A stretch of DNA of 64,000 nucleotides from Oceanibaculum indicum P24 (GTDB lineage Bacteria > Pseudomonadota > Alphaproteobacteria > Oceanibaculales > Oceanibaculaceae), in NCBI RefSeq assembly GCF_000299935.1, contig NZ_AMRL01000006.1:1-64000 (forward strand). The letters run 5' to 3'. Below, one piece after another: positions 34,922 to 43,340 of this stretch. Numbering within the stretch: the stretch's first letter is position 1; every line of letters begins with the position of its first letter. Both the position numbers and the translations under genes were made by a program. Below the pieces are notes generated by a model. It ran no database searches. It saw nothing but the letters and a program-made list of their open reading frames with translations, and was not told the origin of the DNA.

Positions 34922-36343
34922 TCAGCCCATCAGCTCGCGCACGTCGGCAATATGGCCGTTGACGGCTGCCGCTGCGGCCATCGCCGGGCTCATCAGATGG
35001 GTGCGCCCGCCGCGGCCCTGCCGGCCCTCGAAATTGCGGTTCGAGGTGGAGGCGCAGCGCTCGCCCGGCACCAGCTTGTCGGCGTTCATGGCAAGGCACA
35101 TGGAGCAGCCCGGCTCGCGCCAGTCGAAACCGGCCTCGCGCAGCACAACGTCCAGCCCCTCGGCCTCCGCCTGTTCCTTCACCAGGCCGGACCCCGGCAC
35201 CACCATGGCGCGGACATTGGCCGCCACCTTGCGGCCCTTGGCGACCTCGGCCACCGCACGGATATCCTCAATGCGGCCGTTGGTGCAGGAGCCGATGAAG
35301 ACGGTATCCACCTTCACGTCGGTCATCTTCATGCCCGGCTTCAGGCCCATATAGTCCAGCGCGCGCAGCATCGCCTCGCGCTTGCCGGGGTTCGGCGCCT
35401 TCTCCGGATCGGGCACGATGCCGGTGACCGGCACCACATCTTCCGGACTGGTGCCCCAGGTGATGGTTGGCACCAGATCGGCAGCCTTGATGACGATTTC
35501 CTTGTCGTAGGACGCACCCTCGTCGGAGGGGAGGGTCTTCCAGAATTCGACGGCCTGCTCCCAGGCGGCACCCTTGGGCGCCAGCGGACGGCCCTTCAGA
35601 TACTCGAAGGTGACCTCGTCCGGCGCGATCAGGCCGGCGCGCGCACCGCCTTCGATCGACATGTTGCAGATCGTCATGCGGGCTTCCATGGACAGGTTGC
35701 GGATCGCCTCGCCCGCATACTCGATCACATGGCCGGTGCCGCCGGCAGTGCCGATCCGGCCGATGATGGCCAGGATCAGATCCTTGGAGGTGACGCCGAA
35801 GGGCAGGTCGCCCTCGACCCGCACCAGCATGTTCTTGGCGGGCGCCTGCACCAGCGTCTGGGTGGCCAGCACATGCTCCACCTCGGAGGTGCCGATGCCG
35901 AAGGCCAGCGCGCCGAAGGCGCCATGCGTCGCGGTATGGCTGTCGCCGCACACGATGGTTGTGCCCGGCAGGGTGAAGCCCTGCTCCGGCCCGATGATGT
36001 GCACGATGCCCTGGCGGGCGTCATCCATCGCGAAATAGGGAACGCCGAATTCCTTCACATTGGATTCCAGCGTCTCGACCTGGATGCGGCTTTCCTCGTC
36101 GCTGATGCCCTTGGAGCGGTCGGAGGTCGGCACGTTATGGTCGGCGACGGCAAGCGTCTGGTTCGGCCGCCGGACCTTGCGGCCGGTCGTGCGCAGCCCC
36201 TCGAAGGCCTGCGGGCTGGTCACCTCATGGACGAGGTGGCGGTCGATATAGATCAGGCAGGTGCCGTCCTCCTGGACGTCTACCAGGTGGTTCTGCCAGA
36301 TCTTGTCGAAAAGGGTACGGGGCTTGGAAGTGGCTGCGGTCAC
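34922..36343 (-). CDS. leuC: 3-isopropylmalate dehydratase large subunit
   Basis: A 473-residue aconitase-family protein that carries the catalytic 4Fe-4S cluster. Ligand cysteines are in IGSCTNGR and [10 protein letters not shown]; substrate motifs [19 protein letters not shown] and [10 protein letters not shown] are intact. I favour GTG 36343 because it gives the usual N terminus (short leader, then [10 protein letters not shown]) and GGAGTGAGGA lies upstream; GTG 36358 is an alternative. First gene of the leuC-leuD-leuB operon. Confidence 0.95.
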   Translation of the reverse strand: MTAATSKPRTLFDKIWQNHLVDVQEDGTCLIYIDRHLVHEVTSPQAFEGLRTTGRKVRRPNQTLAVADHNVPTSDRSKGISDEESRIQVETLESNVKEFGVPYFAMDDARQGIVHIIGPEQGFTLPGTTIVCGDSHTATHGAFGALAFGIGTSEVEHVLATQTLVQAPAKNMLVRVEGDLPFGVTSKDLILAIIGRIGTAGGTGHVIEYAGEAIRNLSMEARMTICNMSIEGGARAGLIAPDEVTFEYLKGRPLAPKGAAWEQAVEFWKTLPSDEGASYDKEIVIKAADLVPTITWGTSPEDVVPVTGIVPDPEKAPNPGKREAMLRALDYMGLKPGMKMTDVKVDTVFIGSCTNGRIEDIRAVAEVAKGRKVAANVRAMVVPGSGLVKEQAEAEGLDVVLREAGFDWREPGCSMCLAMNADKLVPGERCASTSNRNFEGRQGRGGRTHLMSPAMAAAAAVNGHIADVRELMG

Positions 36344-36381
36344 GAAGGCGGTCCTCACTCCTGGCGGTCGTCACTATTGTC

Positions 36382-36414
36382 GCCGGGCGCCTGATGATCA
36401 GGAGCCCGGCTTTT
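36382..36414 (+). repeat. Interrupted 13-bp hairpin upstream of leuC
   Basis: GCCGGGC (36382-36388) pairs with GCCCGGC (36404-36410), and inside it CCTGAT (36390-36395) pairs with ATCAGG (36397-36402). On the plus strand it is followed by TTTT, so it could stop antisense transcripts; on the minus strand it would sit in the leuC leader. No Leu-rich leader peptide accompanies it. Confidence 0.5.
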
Positions 36415-36505
36415 GGCCGCTCAGCTTAGACCCGCCGGTGCGGGCGCACCAAGCAGCATGCATTCTTGTCAGCCATGCACCGTCGCGAGAGGTCGGACGG
36501 AGCGC

Positions 36506-36531
36506 AAAACGGGCCCCTCGGGGCCCGTTTT
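36506..36531 (-). terminator. Terminator after rplS
   Basis: AAAACGGGCCCC (36506-36517) and GGGGCCCGTTTT (36520-36531) form a perfect palindrome. Read on either strand it ends in TTTT. It lies 16 bases past the rplS stop and separates the ribosomal operon from leuC. Confidence 0.88.
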
Positions 36532-36546
36532 CACTGGCTGTAAGCC

Positions 36547-36960
36547 TTACTCGCCGGCAGGCGCCGCCGCTGCTTCCCCGGCTGCACCCTTGACGGTGCG
36601 GACGGTCTGCTTCTCGCGGATACGGGCTGCCTTGCCGGTCAGGCCACGCAGGTAATACAGCTTGGCGCGGCGGACATCGCCCCGGCGCACCACCTCGATC
36701 GAGGCCAGGCGCGGCGAATACAGCGGGAACACACGCTCCACACCCTCGCCGTAGGAAATCTTCCGCACGGTGAAGGAGGAGTTCAGCCCGGCATTGCTGC
36801 GGGCAATGCACACGCCCTCGAAAGCCTGGACGCGCTCACGCGTGCCTTCGACGACCTTCACATTCACGCGCAGCGTATCGCCCGGCACGAATTCCGGCAC
36901 CTGGTGATCGGCCGTGACCTTGGCGATCTGCTCCTGCTCGAGCTGTTCGATGATGTTCAT
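36547..36960 (-). CDS. rplS: 50S ribosomal protein L19
   Basis: A 137-residue ribosomal protein with the L19 motifs [24 protein letters not shown] (split by position about 24-47), [13 protein letters not shown] and [24 protein letters not shown]. It sits at the 30S-50S interface. The last 15 residues are an Ala-rich extension. It is the last gene of ffh-rpsP-rimM-trmD-rplS; a palindromic repeat separates it from trmD. Confidence 0.97.
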   Translation of the reverse strand: MNIIEQLEQEQIAKVTADHQVPEFVPGDTLRVNVKVVEGTRERVQAFEGVCIARSNAGLNSSFTVRKISYGEGVERVFPLYSPRLASIEVVRRGDVRRAKLYYLRGLTGKAARIREKQTVRTVKGAAGEAAAAPAGE

Positions 36961-37055
36961 TGTCCTAATCCCTACCTAACCTAATGCCTGCCTAACCGTG
37001 AACCCTGCCGCGCAGGGCCCTGCGGCAAACCGCTTCAACCAACGCCTCGCGGCGC

Positions 37056-37196
37056 CTAGAGCCGGATCGTTTCAGCTTGGATCAGACATCTGATTCAAGC
37101 TGAAACGTGAATCCGTCTCTAATCAAAAACATAGAGGGCGATTCACGCTTTAAATGGATCACTCAAGTGATCGCATTTAAAGCGATCGCACTCTAG
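37056..37196. repeat. Tandem twin palindromic intergenic element (REP-like)
   Basis: Two palindromic units lie side by side between trmD and rplS. Unit A (37056-37121) is bounded by CTAGAG and CTCTA and has arms GTTTCAGCTTGGATCAGA / TCTGATTCAAGCTGAAAC (one mismatch). Unit B (37132-37196) is bounded by TAGAG and CTCTAG and has arms around GCTTTAAATG, GATCACT / AGTGATC, CATTTAAAGC. The spacer is ATCAAAAACA. The right edge CTCTAG supplies the stop codon of trmD (37193-37195). Confidence 0.85.
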
Positions 37197-37915
37197 TTCC
37201 CGTCTTCCTCACCAGCCGCGACATAGGCCGACCAGAGGTCGGGCCTGCGTTCGGCCGTAATCCGTTCCGCTTCCGCGCGGCGCCACTGCCGCACCTTTTC
37301 GTGATGACCCGAGGTCAGCACCTCCGGCACCACGCGCTCGACCCCGTCATGGTCGATCCAGGCCTGCGGCCGCGTATAGTGGGGATATTCCAGCAATCCC
37401 CGCTCGAAACTCTCTTCGTCCAGGCTTTCCTCGGACCCCATGGCCCCAGGCAGCAGCCTGACACAGGCATCTATCATCGCCATCGCCGCCGGTTCGCCCC
37501 CGGAAAGGACAAAGTCGCCGAGGCTGACCTCGACGATCCGGCGCGAGTCGATGACCCGCTGATCCACCCCTTCGTACCGGCCGCACAACAAAGTCACGCC
37601 CGGCCCGTCCGCCAGATCGCGCGCCATCGGCTGATCCAGCTTGCGGCCGCGCGGTGACAGGTAGATCACCGGCCCCGGTCGGTCCGCGACCGCCCCCAAC
37701 GCCGCATCCACGACATCGGGCCGCATCACCATACCGGCACCGCCGCCGAAAGGGGTATCATCGACGGAGCGGTGTTTATTACGCGCGAACTCGCGAATGT
37801 CCAGCGTTTCCATTAGCCAGACGCCCTTTTCCAGCGCCTTGCCCGGTAGCGACGCCCCGAGCGGCCCCGGAAACATCTCCGGGAACAGCGTCAGCACGGT
37901 CGCCCGCCAGCTCAT
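37193..37915 (-). CDS. trmD: tRNA (guanine37-N1)-methyltransferase
   Basis: A 240-residue SPOUT methyltransferase that methylates G37 of tRNAs ending the anticodon loop, preventing frameshifts. TrmD motifs: [46 protein letters not shown] (the knot) and the C-terminal YTRPQAW. Its start overlaps the rimM stop by 4 bases. Its stop codon lies inside the palindromic repeat. Confidence 0.97.
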   Translation of the reverse strand: MSWRATVLTLFPEMFPGPLGASLPGKALEKGVWLMETLDIREFARNKHRSVDDTPFGGGAGMVMRPDVVDAALGAVADRPGPVIYLSPRGRKLDQPMARDLADGPGVTLLCGRYEGVDQRVIDSRRIVEVSLGDFVLSGGEPAAMAMIDACVRLLPGAMGSEESLDEESFERGLLEYPHYTRPQAWIDHDGVERVVPEVLTSGHHEKVRQWRRAEAERITAERRPDLWSAYVAAGEEDGN

Positions 37916-38517
37916 TCCGCATCCTCTTCGCCCGCCGAACCGCTTTCCAGCAATTCAGCCGGCGGATCGGCAACCAGCCGGCCGCCCGCAATATCCACCA
38001 CCGGGACAACGGCCCGCGTGAAGGGAAGGAACACGCTGCCGCCTTCCTCCCGGATCACCTCCAGCACGTCGCCGGCGCCGAAATCATGGACCGCCTTCAC
38101 CGTGCCGAGCCGGTCGCCCGCCACCTGATCGACCCCAAGACCGATCAGATCGGCATGGTAGAACTCATCCTCCTCCAGCGCCGGCAGGGCATCGCGGCTG
38201 ACATACAGCCGCAAGCCCTTCAGCGCCTCGGCGGCATTGCGGTCGGCAACACCGGACATTGATGCCAGCACGACTTTGCCTTTCGGCTGGCCGGCCGGCT
38301 TCAGCGTCAGGCTGCGTCCCGCGTCACTATCGCGCCGCTTTCCGGTGAGCGTGCCGTATCCGAAGATCGCGGCAGGCTCGCCGGTGAAGCTGCGGACGCG
38401 GAGCTGGCCCCGGATACCATGGGCGCCGACGACGACTCCGAGCAGGACGAGATGTCCTGCGGCGCCATCGTCAACTGCACCTGCCGGCGCCGGCTGGCGC
38501 TCTGGGTGGCTCGCCAT
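37912..38517 (-). CDS. rimM: Ribosome maturation factor RimM
   Basis: A 201-residue two-domain protein: N-terminal RimM beta barrel with [17 protein letters not shown] and a C-terminal PRC-barrel with DLIGLGVDQ and [17 protein letters not shown]. It helps 16S rRNA processing and 30S assembly, binding protein S19. The first 20 residues are an extra Pro/Ala-rich leader. Overlap with trmD signals coupled translation. Confidence 0.94.
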   Translation of the reverse strand: MASHPERQPAPAGAVDDGAAGHLVLLGVVVGAHGIRGQLRVRSFTGEPAAIFGYGTLTGKRRDSDAGRSLTLKPAGQPKGKVVLASMSGVADRNAAEALKGLRLYVSRDALPALEEDEFYHADLIGLGVDQVAGDRLGTVKAVHDFGAGDVLEVIREEGGSVFLPFTRAVVPVVDIAGGRLVADPPAELLESGSAGEEDAE

Positions 38518-38567
38518 GACCAGGCTGCTCCCGTCCTTAAGCTGCGCGCTGCCATCGGCCCGGCGCC

Positions 38568-39053
38568 TTAGGCGCTGGGCTTCTCGGCTTCGGCCGCTTC
38601 CTCGGCCGGAGCTTCAGCAGCTGCTTCTGCGGGGGCCTCGGCAGGGGCTTCCTCAGCCGGCGCGGCAGCAGCCTCGGCGGCGGCCTCAGCCTCGGCCTTC
38701 TCCGCAGCGGCCTTCTCGGCCAGAGCAGCCTGTTCCTTCAGGCGCTCCTGCGCCTTGGCGCGCGGCTGGTTCTTCTTGGTCTGCTCCGGCAGGGCCGGGG
38801 TCTCGCCCAGGCCGACAGTGGCCAGGAAGCGCGCGACGCGGTCGGTCGGCACGGCGCCAACCGAGATCCAGTGCTTGGCGCGGTCGGCGTCGATCTTCAG
38901 CCGGTCCGGGTGGCCATGATCGACCATCGGATTGTAGGAGCCGATGCGCTCGATGAAGGCGCCATCGCGCGGGGCGGTGCTTTGCGCCACCACGATGCGA
39001 TAGAACGGACGCCGCTTCGCGCCGCCACGGGCCAGACGAATCTTCAGTGCCAT
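38568..39053 (-). CDS. rpsP: 30S ribosomal protein S16 with long Ala/Glu-rich tail
   Basis: A 161-residue protein; the first 80-85 residues are canonical S16 ([20 protein letters not shown], then [16 protein letters not shown]). The remaining ~75 residues are Ala/Glu/Pro/Lys low complexity, roughly doubling the usual length. Similar but shorter tails occur in other alphaproteobacteria. The tail is likely flexible on the 30S surface. GGAAG precedes the start. Confidence 0.96.
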   Translation of the reverse strand: MALKIRLARGGAKRRPFYRIVVAQSTAPRDGAFIERIGSYNPMVDHGHPDRLKIDADRAKHWISVGAVPTDRVARFLATVGLGETPALPEQTKKNQPRAKAQERLKEQAALAEKAAAEKAEAEAAAEAAAAPAEEAPAEAPAEAAAEAPAEEAAEAEKPSA

Positions 39054-39106
39054 TAGTTTCTTCCTTAACCTGTTACGCGTGTTCTGGTTGATCTCGGATT
39101 AAAATC

Positions 39107-40564
39107 TCAGCGCCGGCCGAAACCGGGGGGCAGCTTGCCGCCGGGCAGCTTCGGCAGGCCGGGGAGGCCACCGCCGCCCAGGCCCCCTAGGCCACCGGGC
39201 GGGAGTTGCGGCGGCGTGCCGCCTCCGCCACCCATCAGACCGCCCATCATGCCTTTCAGCATGCCGGACTTGCCCATCTGCTTCATGACCCGGCTCATGT
39301 CCTGATACTGCTTCAGCAGCCGGTTCACTTCCTGCACCGTTGTGCCGCTGCCGGCCGCGATGCGCTTGCGGCGCGAGGCGTTCAGCAGCTTGATGTCCTT
39401 GCGTTCCTTCTTCGTCATCGAGGAGATGATGGCCTCCTGATGGGCCAGCTGCTTCTCGTCGATGTTGGCGCCGGCCAGCTGCTTCTTCATCTTGCCGATG
39501 CCGGGCAGCAGGCCCATGACGCCGCCGAGCCCGCCCAGCTTGCGCAGCTGGCGCAGCTGCGCTGCCATGTCGTCCAGGTCGAAATCGCCCTTCGCCATCT
39601 TCTTGGCGAGCCGCTCGGCCTCGTCCTTCTCGATGGTCTCCGCAGCCTTCTCGACCAGCGAGACGACGTCGCCCATGCCGAGGATGCGGCCGGCGATGCG
39701 CTGCGGATGGAAATCCTCCAGCGCGTCCATCTTCTCGCCGACGCCCAGCAGCTTGATCGGGCAACCGGTGACGGCGCGCATGGACAGCGCGGCACCGCCG
39801 CGCGCATCGCCATCGACACGGGTCATCACGATGCCGGTGACGCCGACGCGCTCTTTGAAGGCCTTGGCGACATTCACCGCGTCCTGGCCGGTCATCGCAT
39901 CGACGACCAGCAGCACCTCATGCGGCTGTACGAGGTCGTGCACCGAGGCCACTTCGGCCATCAGCGCCTCATCGACATGCAGCCGGCCGGCGGTGTCCAG
40001 CATCACCACGTCATAGCCCTGCAGGCGGCCGACGGTCATGGCGCGCTTGGCGATGGAGACCGGCTGTTCGCCGGCCACGATGGGCAGGGTGGCAACGCCG
40101 GTCTGCTCGCCCAGGATGCGCAGCTGTTCCTGCGCCGCCGGACGGTGCACGTCCAGCGAGGCCATCAGCACCTTCTTCTTGTCGCGCTGGGTGAGGCGGC
40201 GCGCCAGCTTGCCGGTGGTGGTGGTCTTGCCCGAACCCTGCAGGCCGACCATCAGGATCGGCACCGGGGCGGGGGCGTTCAGATCGACCGGTTCCGGCTC
40301 CGCGCCCAGCATCTCGACCAGCTGGTCGTGGACGATCTTCACCACCATCTGGCCCGGCGTGACCGAGCGCAGCACTTCCTGGCCGACCGCCTTCTCGCCG
40401 GCCTTGGTGATGAATTCCTTCACCACCGGCAGGGCGACGTCAGCCTCCAGCAGCGCCACGCGCACTTCGCGCATGACGGCTTGGACGTCGCTCTCGGAGA
40501 GCGCGCCGCGCCGCTTCAGTCGCTCGAACACATCGCCGAGCTTGCCGGTCAGGCCGTCGAACAA
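39107..40564 (-). CDS. ffh: Signal recognition particle protein Ffh
   Basis: A 485-residue SRP GTPase that binds signal sequences and SRP RNA. N domain (about 1-85), G domain with P-loop GLQGSGKTTTTGKLA, DTAGR and TRVDGDARGGAALS, and a Met-rich M domain (MSRVMKQMGKSGMLKGMMGG). The C terminus is a Gly/Pro-rich tail. The family N terminus FDGLTGKLGDVF points to the TTG at 40564; a TTG at 40600 would add 12 residues and has GTGAGGA directly before it. It works with FtsY, encoded at 44.6 kb. Confidence 0.94.
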   Translation of the reverse strand: MFDGLTGKLGDVFERLKRRGALSESDVQAVMREVRVALLEADVALPVVKEFITKAGEKAVGQEVLRSVTPGQMVVKIVHDQLVEMLGAEPEPVDLNAPAPVPILMVGLQGSGKTTTTGKLARRLTQRDKKKVLMASLDVHRPAAQEQLRILGEQTGVATLPIVAGEQPVSIAKRAMTVGRLQGYDVVMLDTAGRLHVDEALMAEVASVHDLVQPHEVLLVVDAMTGQDAVNVAKAFKERVGVTGIVMTRVDGDARGGAALSMRAVTGCPIKLLGVGEKMDALEDFHPQRIAGRILGMGDVVSLVEKAAETIEKDEAERLAKKMAKGDFDLDDMAAQLRQLRKLGGLGGVMGLLPGIGKMKKQLAGANIDEKQLAHQEAIISSMTKKERKDIKLLNASRRKRIAAGSGTTVQEVNRLLKQYQDMSRVMKQMGKSGMLKGMMGGLMGGGGGTPPQLPPGGLGGLGGGGLPGLPKLPGGKLPPGFGRR

Positions 40565-40795
40565 GGGCTCTATCCCGTTGCCGTTGGGTCGGTTAAACAA
40601 TCCTCACCGCAAAGATGTTCGCCCAAACGAAAATGCGCCCGTGCGCGAAACTCGCGGACGGACGGTGCCCCCCGGACAGGGGTGGAGGGCTTCTATGAGC
40701 GGCCAACTTGCCGTGAACGGGGCGGAAACTACGGGAAGCCGGTGCCAGAGTCAATCACGGAGGGGCCTCTAGGCTGAAGGCCAGTCGGGGGATTT

Positions 40796-41299
40796 ATGGG
40801 GAACAGCGATATAAAAGACTTCTGGGCCGCCTACCGGGCAGCGACGGGTGTGCCGGATCAGGCCTATGACGTCGTCAGCTTCGGGGATTCGCCAGAACTT
40901 GCCGATGAGCTGCTGGCGCTGGTGCGTACCGGGCGCAAGCGGGGCACGGCCTCGCTGTTGCGCGACTATGCGCCGGGCGCGGTGCCGAAGCCGGGCGATC
41001 ACGTGCTGGTGCTGGATGGTGCGGGCGTGCCCGCCTGTATCTGGCGGACCGTGCGGATCGACATCCTGCCCTTCATCGAGGTGGGGGAGGATTTCGCCGC
41101 GGCAGAAGGCGAGGGCGATGGCAGCCTCGCCTATTGGCGCGAGGGGCATCGCCGCTATTTCGGCCGGCAGGCAGAGCGCGAGGGCTTTGCCTTCGATGAC
41201 CGGATCGAGGTGGTATGTGAGCGGTTCGAGATCGTCTGGCCGCCGGAGCTGGCGGACCGTCAGGGTGGGGCTATTTCCCCACGCGCTTCAGGCTCTTGA
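40796..41299 (+). CDS. ASCH domain-containing protein
   Basis: A 167-residue protein with the ASCH fold signature: SFGDSPELADELLALVRTGRKRGTASL (split over about 26-52), DHVLVLDGAGVPACIWRT and EGDGSLAYWREGHRRYFGR. ASCH proteins resemble PUA domains and some cleave or bind modified nucleosides (for example YqfB, an amidohydrolase for N4-acetylcytidine). The specific role is not known. It overlaps the next convergent gene by 29 bases. Confidence 0.87.
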   Translation: MGNSDIKDFWAAYRAATGVPDQAYDVVSFGDSPELADELLALVRTGRKRGTASLLRDYAPGAVPKPGDHVLVLDGAGVPACIWRTVRIDILPFIEVGEDFAAAEGEGDGSLAYWREGHRRYFGRQAEREGFAFDDRIEVVCERFEIVWPPELADRQGGAISPRASGS

Positions 41300-41510
41300 T
41301 CGGGCCGCGTGGCTGGCCTGACATTTCCGCGATCTTGCGGTCCTGGTCCATGATGAAGGTGCGCGCGGGCGCATCGCCGTCCAGGCCGTCCAGCAGCTCG
41401 CCGGGCACCTTGCGGTTGGAGGACAGGCTGCCATCCTCATAGATCACATTGAACAGCACGAAGCTGGCGGGTGCGGCGGGTTTCTTCTGGCGGCCCAAGA
41501 TGGTCTCCAA
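41271..41510 (-). CDS. Small conserved hypothetical protein
   Basis: A 79-residue protein beginning METILGRQKKPAAPASFVLF, with a middle segment DGSLSSNRKVPGELLDGLDG and a basic C terminus IKSLKRVGK. It has no membrane segment. I do not recognise a family. Upstream CCTTGGAGACC serves as ribosome-binding site. The small gene lies just downstream of another small gene on the same strand. Confidence 0.65.
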   Translation of the reverse strand: METILGRQKKPAAPASFVLFNVIYEDGSLSSNRKVPGELLDGLDGDAPARTFIMDQDRKIAEMSGQPRGPIKSLKRVGK

Positions 41511-41553
41511 GGGATAAGGTAAAAGGGCACGAAAGGTGGGCGGCGGACGATGT

Positions 41554-41601
41554 CGTCAGTCGCGGGTTTCGTCAGTCCCGGGTTTCGTCAGTCACGGACT
41601 T
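41554..41601. repeat. Three 16-bp direct repeats at the 3' end of a small gene
   Basis: Three contiguous 16-bp copies: CGTCAGTCGCGGGTTT, CGTCAGTCCCGGGTTT, CGTCAGTCACGGACTT. The last copy contains the stop codon of the small gene at 41588-41590 (TCA on this strand), so the array grew out of the gene's end into the non-coding gap. Confidence 0.85.
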
Positions 41602-41779
41602 CGGGCGGCGCATCGGATGTGCCGCTGTCATCGGTATCGCTGTCGGCGGGCTCGCCGTCGAGCAGACCCTTGCGCTTGGCGACTTCCTCTTCCTTGCGCT
41701 GGAGCTTTTCCTTTTTCTTCTGCTCCTTGGCCCGGTTTCGTTCGGCGCGTTGCTGATTATAGTTCGGCTTGAAGGCCAT
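41588..41779 (-). CDS. Small highly charged hypothetical protein
   Basis: A 63-residue protein: a basic helix-forming N-terminal half (MAFKPNYNQQRAERNRAKEQ, then KKKEKLQRKEEEVAKRK) and an acidic Asp/Ser/Thr tail ending PPEVRD. Such short Lys/Glu-rich proteins are widespread in alphaproteobacteria without known function. It lies between two other small genes on the minus strand. Confidence 0.68.
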   Translation of the reverse strand: MAFKPNYNQQRAERNRAKEQKKKEKLQRKEEEVAKRKGLLDGEPADSDTDDSGTSDAPPEVRD

Positions 41780-41821
41780 CTGGGCGTCTCCCGGCAGGCT
41801 GAAATGAAAGGGGCCTGAAAT

Positions 41822-41850
41822 GAAAAGGGCGCCGGTACTCCGGCGCCCTT
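41822..41850 (-). terminator. Terminator after the cold-shock gene
   Basis: On the minus strand AAGGGCGCCGG (41840-41850) pairs with CCGGCGCCCTT (41825-41835) with a 4-base loop, followed by TTTTCATTTC. It lies 24 bases past the cold-shock protein stop. Confidence 0.88.
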
Positions 41851-41874
41851 CCGCTTTAGGCTCTGACGCGAGGG

Positions 41875-42084
41875 TCAGACGGCCTTCAGATTCTCGGCCG
41901 AGGTCTTGCCGCGCTTCGGATCGCGCTGTTCCTCGTAGGAGATCTTCTGGCCTTCATTCAGGCTGCGCATGCCAGCGCGCTCGACGGCGGAGATGTGGAC
42001 GAAAACGTCCGGGCCGCCATTCTCCGGCTGGATGAAGCCATAACCCTTGGTGCTATTGAACCACTTGACGGTACCGATCGGCAT
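41875..42084 (-). CDS. Cold-shock protein (CspA family)
   Basis: A 69-residue single cold-shock domain with RNA-binding motifs KGYGFIQ (RNP1) and VFVHISA (RNP2) and the usual start [11 protein letters not shown]. It binds single-stranded RNA or DNA and melts mRNA structure. The start at 42084 follows a perfect GGAGG; a longer frame lacks similarity. A terminator closes the gene. Confidence 0.97.
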   Translation of the reverse strand: MPIGTVKWFNSTKGYGFIQPENGGPDVFVHISAVERAGMRSLNEGQKISYEEQRDPKRGKTSAENLKAV

Positions 42085-42259
42085 AGATGCCTCCTTCGTT
42101 GTCGGTTCGCGCCACCCGGATGGGCGGAGCGTCGCACTCTGTGTCCAGGGATAGCGCGAACTGGACACCCGAAGGGGCGTTACGAGCCGGCAGTCTGAAG
42201 CAGAATGGTCACAGCAATGTGGGGCCGTTCCCCTGAAAAAGCAAGGGGAATGGCGGAAT

Positions 42260-42334
42260 TCAGGAAAAGATGAGCCACAGCAGCAGGATGAGGGGAATGG
42301 GAATTCCCACGAGCCAAAGTAATATGTAGGGCAT
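42260..42334 (-). CDS. 24-residue hydrophobic membrane peptide
   Basis: A 24-codon gene: [23 protein letters not shown] then Ser and TGA. It is a single membrane segment with a central Gly-Ile-Pro-Ile-Pro kink and Trp at both ends. The start lies six bases after AAGGAGA, a strong ribosome-binding site. I infer a real small membrane protein rather than chance because hydrophobicity, Trp placement and the site agree. Function unknown; it could bind and modulate a larger membrane protein. Confidence 0.72.
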   Translation of the reverse strand: MPYILLWLVGIPIPLILLLWLIFS

Positions 42335-42500
42335 TGGTGTCTCCTTCAACAGTTCTATAAGAGAACGATTGATCGTGCGTTTTCGATCCTGCCCATCGGC
42401 CTCTGCAAGGCAGCCCTGCGTGCGCCTGCACCGGAAAGCACGGCTGCCAGCTTAAGCTGGCCGTGGACTCTGGGGGCCCGCTCGCCATATAACGCGGACT

Positions 42501-43340
42501 ATGGAAAAGCTTCCGTTCATAAAGATGCACGGGCTGGGCAACGATTTCGTCGTGCTGGATGGCCGCGCCGCGCCGATCGCGCTCAGCGAGGCGCAGATTC
42601 GCGCCATCGCCGACCGGCGCACCGGCGTGGGCTTCGACCAGATGATCGTGATCGAGCCGCCGAAGAACGGCGCCGATGCCTTCATGCGCATCCTGAATGC
42701 CGATGGCGGCGAGGTGGAGGCCTGCGGCAATGCCACGCGCTGCGTCGCCTCCTGGCTGTCGGAAGAGGCGAACCGTCCGGCGCTGTCCATCGAGACCGTG
42801 GTCGGCACGCTGCTGACCAATGTGAATGCGGATGGCACCGTGACCGTGGATATGGGCGAGGCGCGCCTTGGCTGGGATGAAATTCCGCTGGCCCGCGAGA
42901 TGGACACGCTGAAGGTGGCCGCCGGTGTGGCGCCGCTGCTGGAGGCCACCTGCGTGAATGTCGGCAATCCGCATGCCGTCTATTTCGTGGAGGATGCCGA
43001 GGCGATCCCGATGGCCGAGATCGGCCCACGCATCGAGCATGACCCGATGTTCCCGCAACGCATCAATGTCGAGGCGGTACAGATCCTGTCGCCGACCAGG
43101 ATGCGCATGCGGGTGTGGGAGCGCGGCGTCGGCATCACCCGGGCCTGCGGCACCGGCGCCTGCGCCAGCCTGGTCGCTGCCGTGCGGCGCGGCCTGTCGG
43201 AACGCAAGGCGGATGTGATCCTGGATGGCGGCACGCTGACCATCGAATGGACGGAAGCAGGCCGGGTGCTGATGACCGGACCGGTCGCCATCTCCTACCG
43301 GGGCGAGCTGGAGCCTGCGGTTATCGAGTCTGCCCAATGA
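42501..43340 (+). CDS. dapF: Diaminopimelate epimerase
   Basis: A 279-residue PLP-independent epimerase that converts LL- to meso-diaminopimelate for lysine and peptidoglycan. Two active-site cysteines are in EACGNATRC and RACGTGACAS. The start MEKLPFIKMHGLGNDFV is the family pattern. Its stop overlaps the next start (ATGA), so dapF, mtaB and ftsY are one operon. Confidence 0.97.
   Translation: MEKLPFIKMHGLGNDFVVLDGRAAPIALSEAQIRAIADRRTGVGFDQMIVIEPPKNGADAFMRILNADGGEVEACGNATRCVASWLSEEANRPALSIETVVGTLLTNVNADGTVTVDMGEARLGWDEIPLAREMDTLKVAAGVAPLLEATCVNVGNPHAVYFVEDAEAIPMAEIGPRIEHDPMFPQRINVEAVQILSPTRMRMRVWERGVGITRACGTGACASLVAAVRRGLSERKADVILDGGTLTIEWTEAGRVLMTGPVAISYRGELEPAVIESAQ

Noticed and set aside
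36398-36463. Possible leu attenuator leader peptide upstream of leuC
   Set aside because: The 21-codon frame has a single Leu codon and no terminator/antiterminator pair on the minus strand.
39206-40777. Long open frame antisense to ffh
   Set aside because: Shadow of the Ffh coding frame; composition is Leu/His/Arg-rich and no motif is present.
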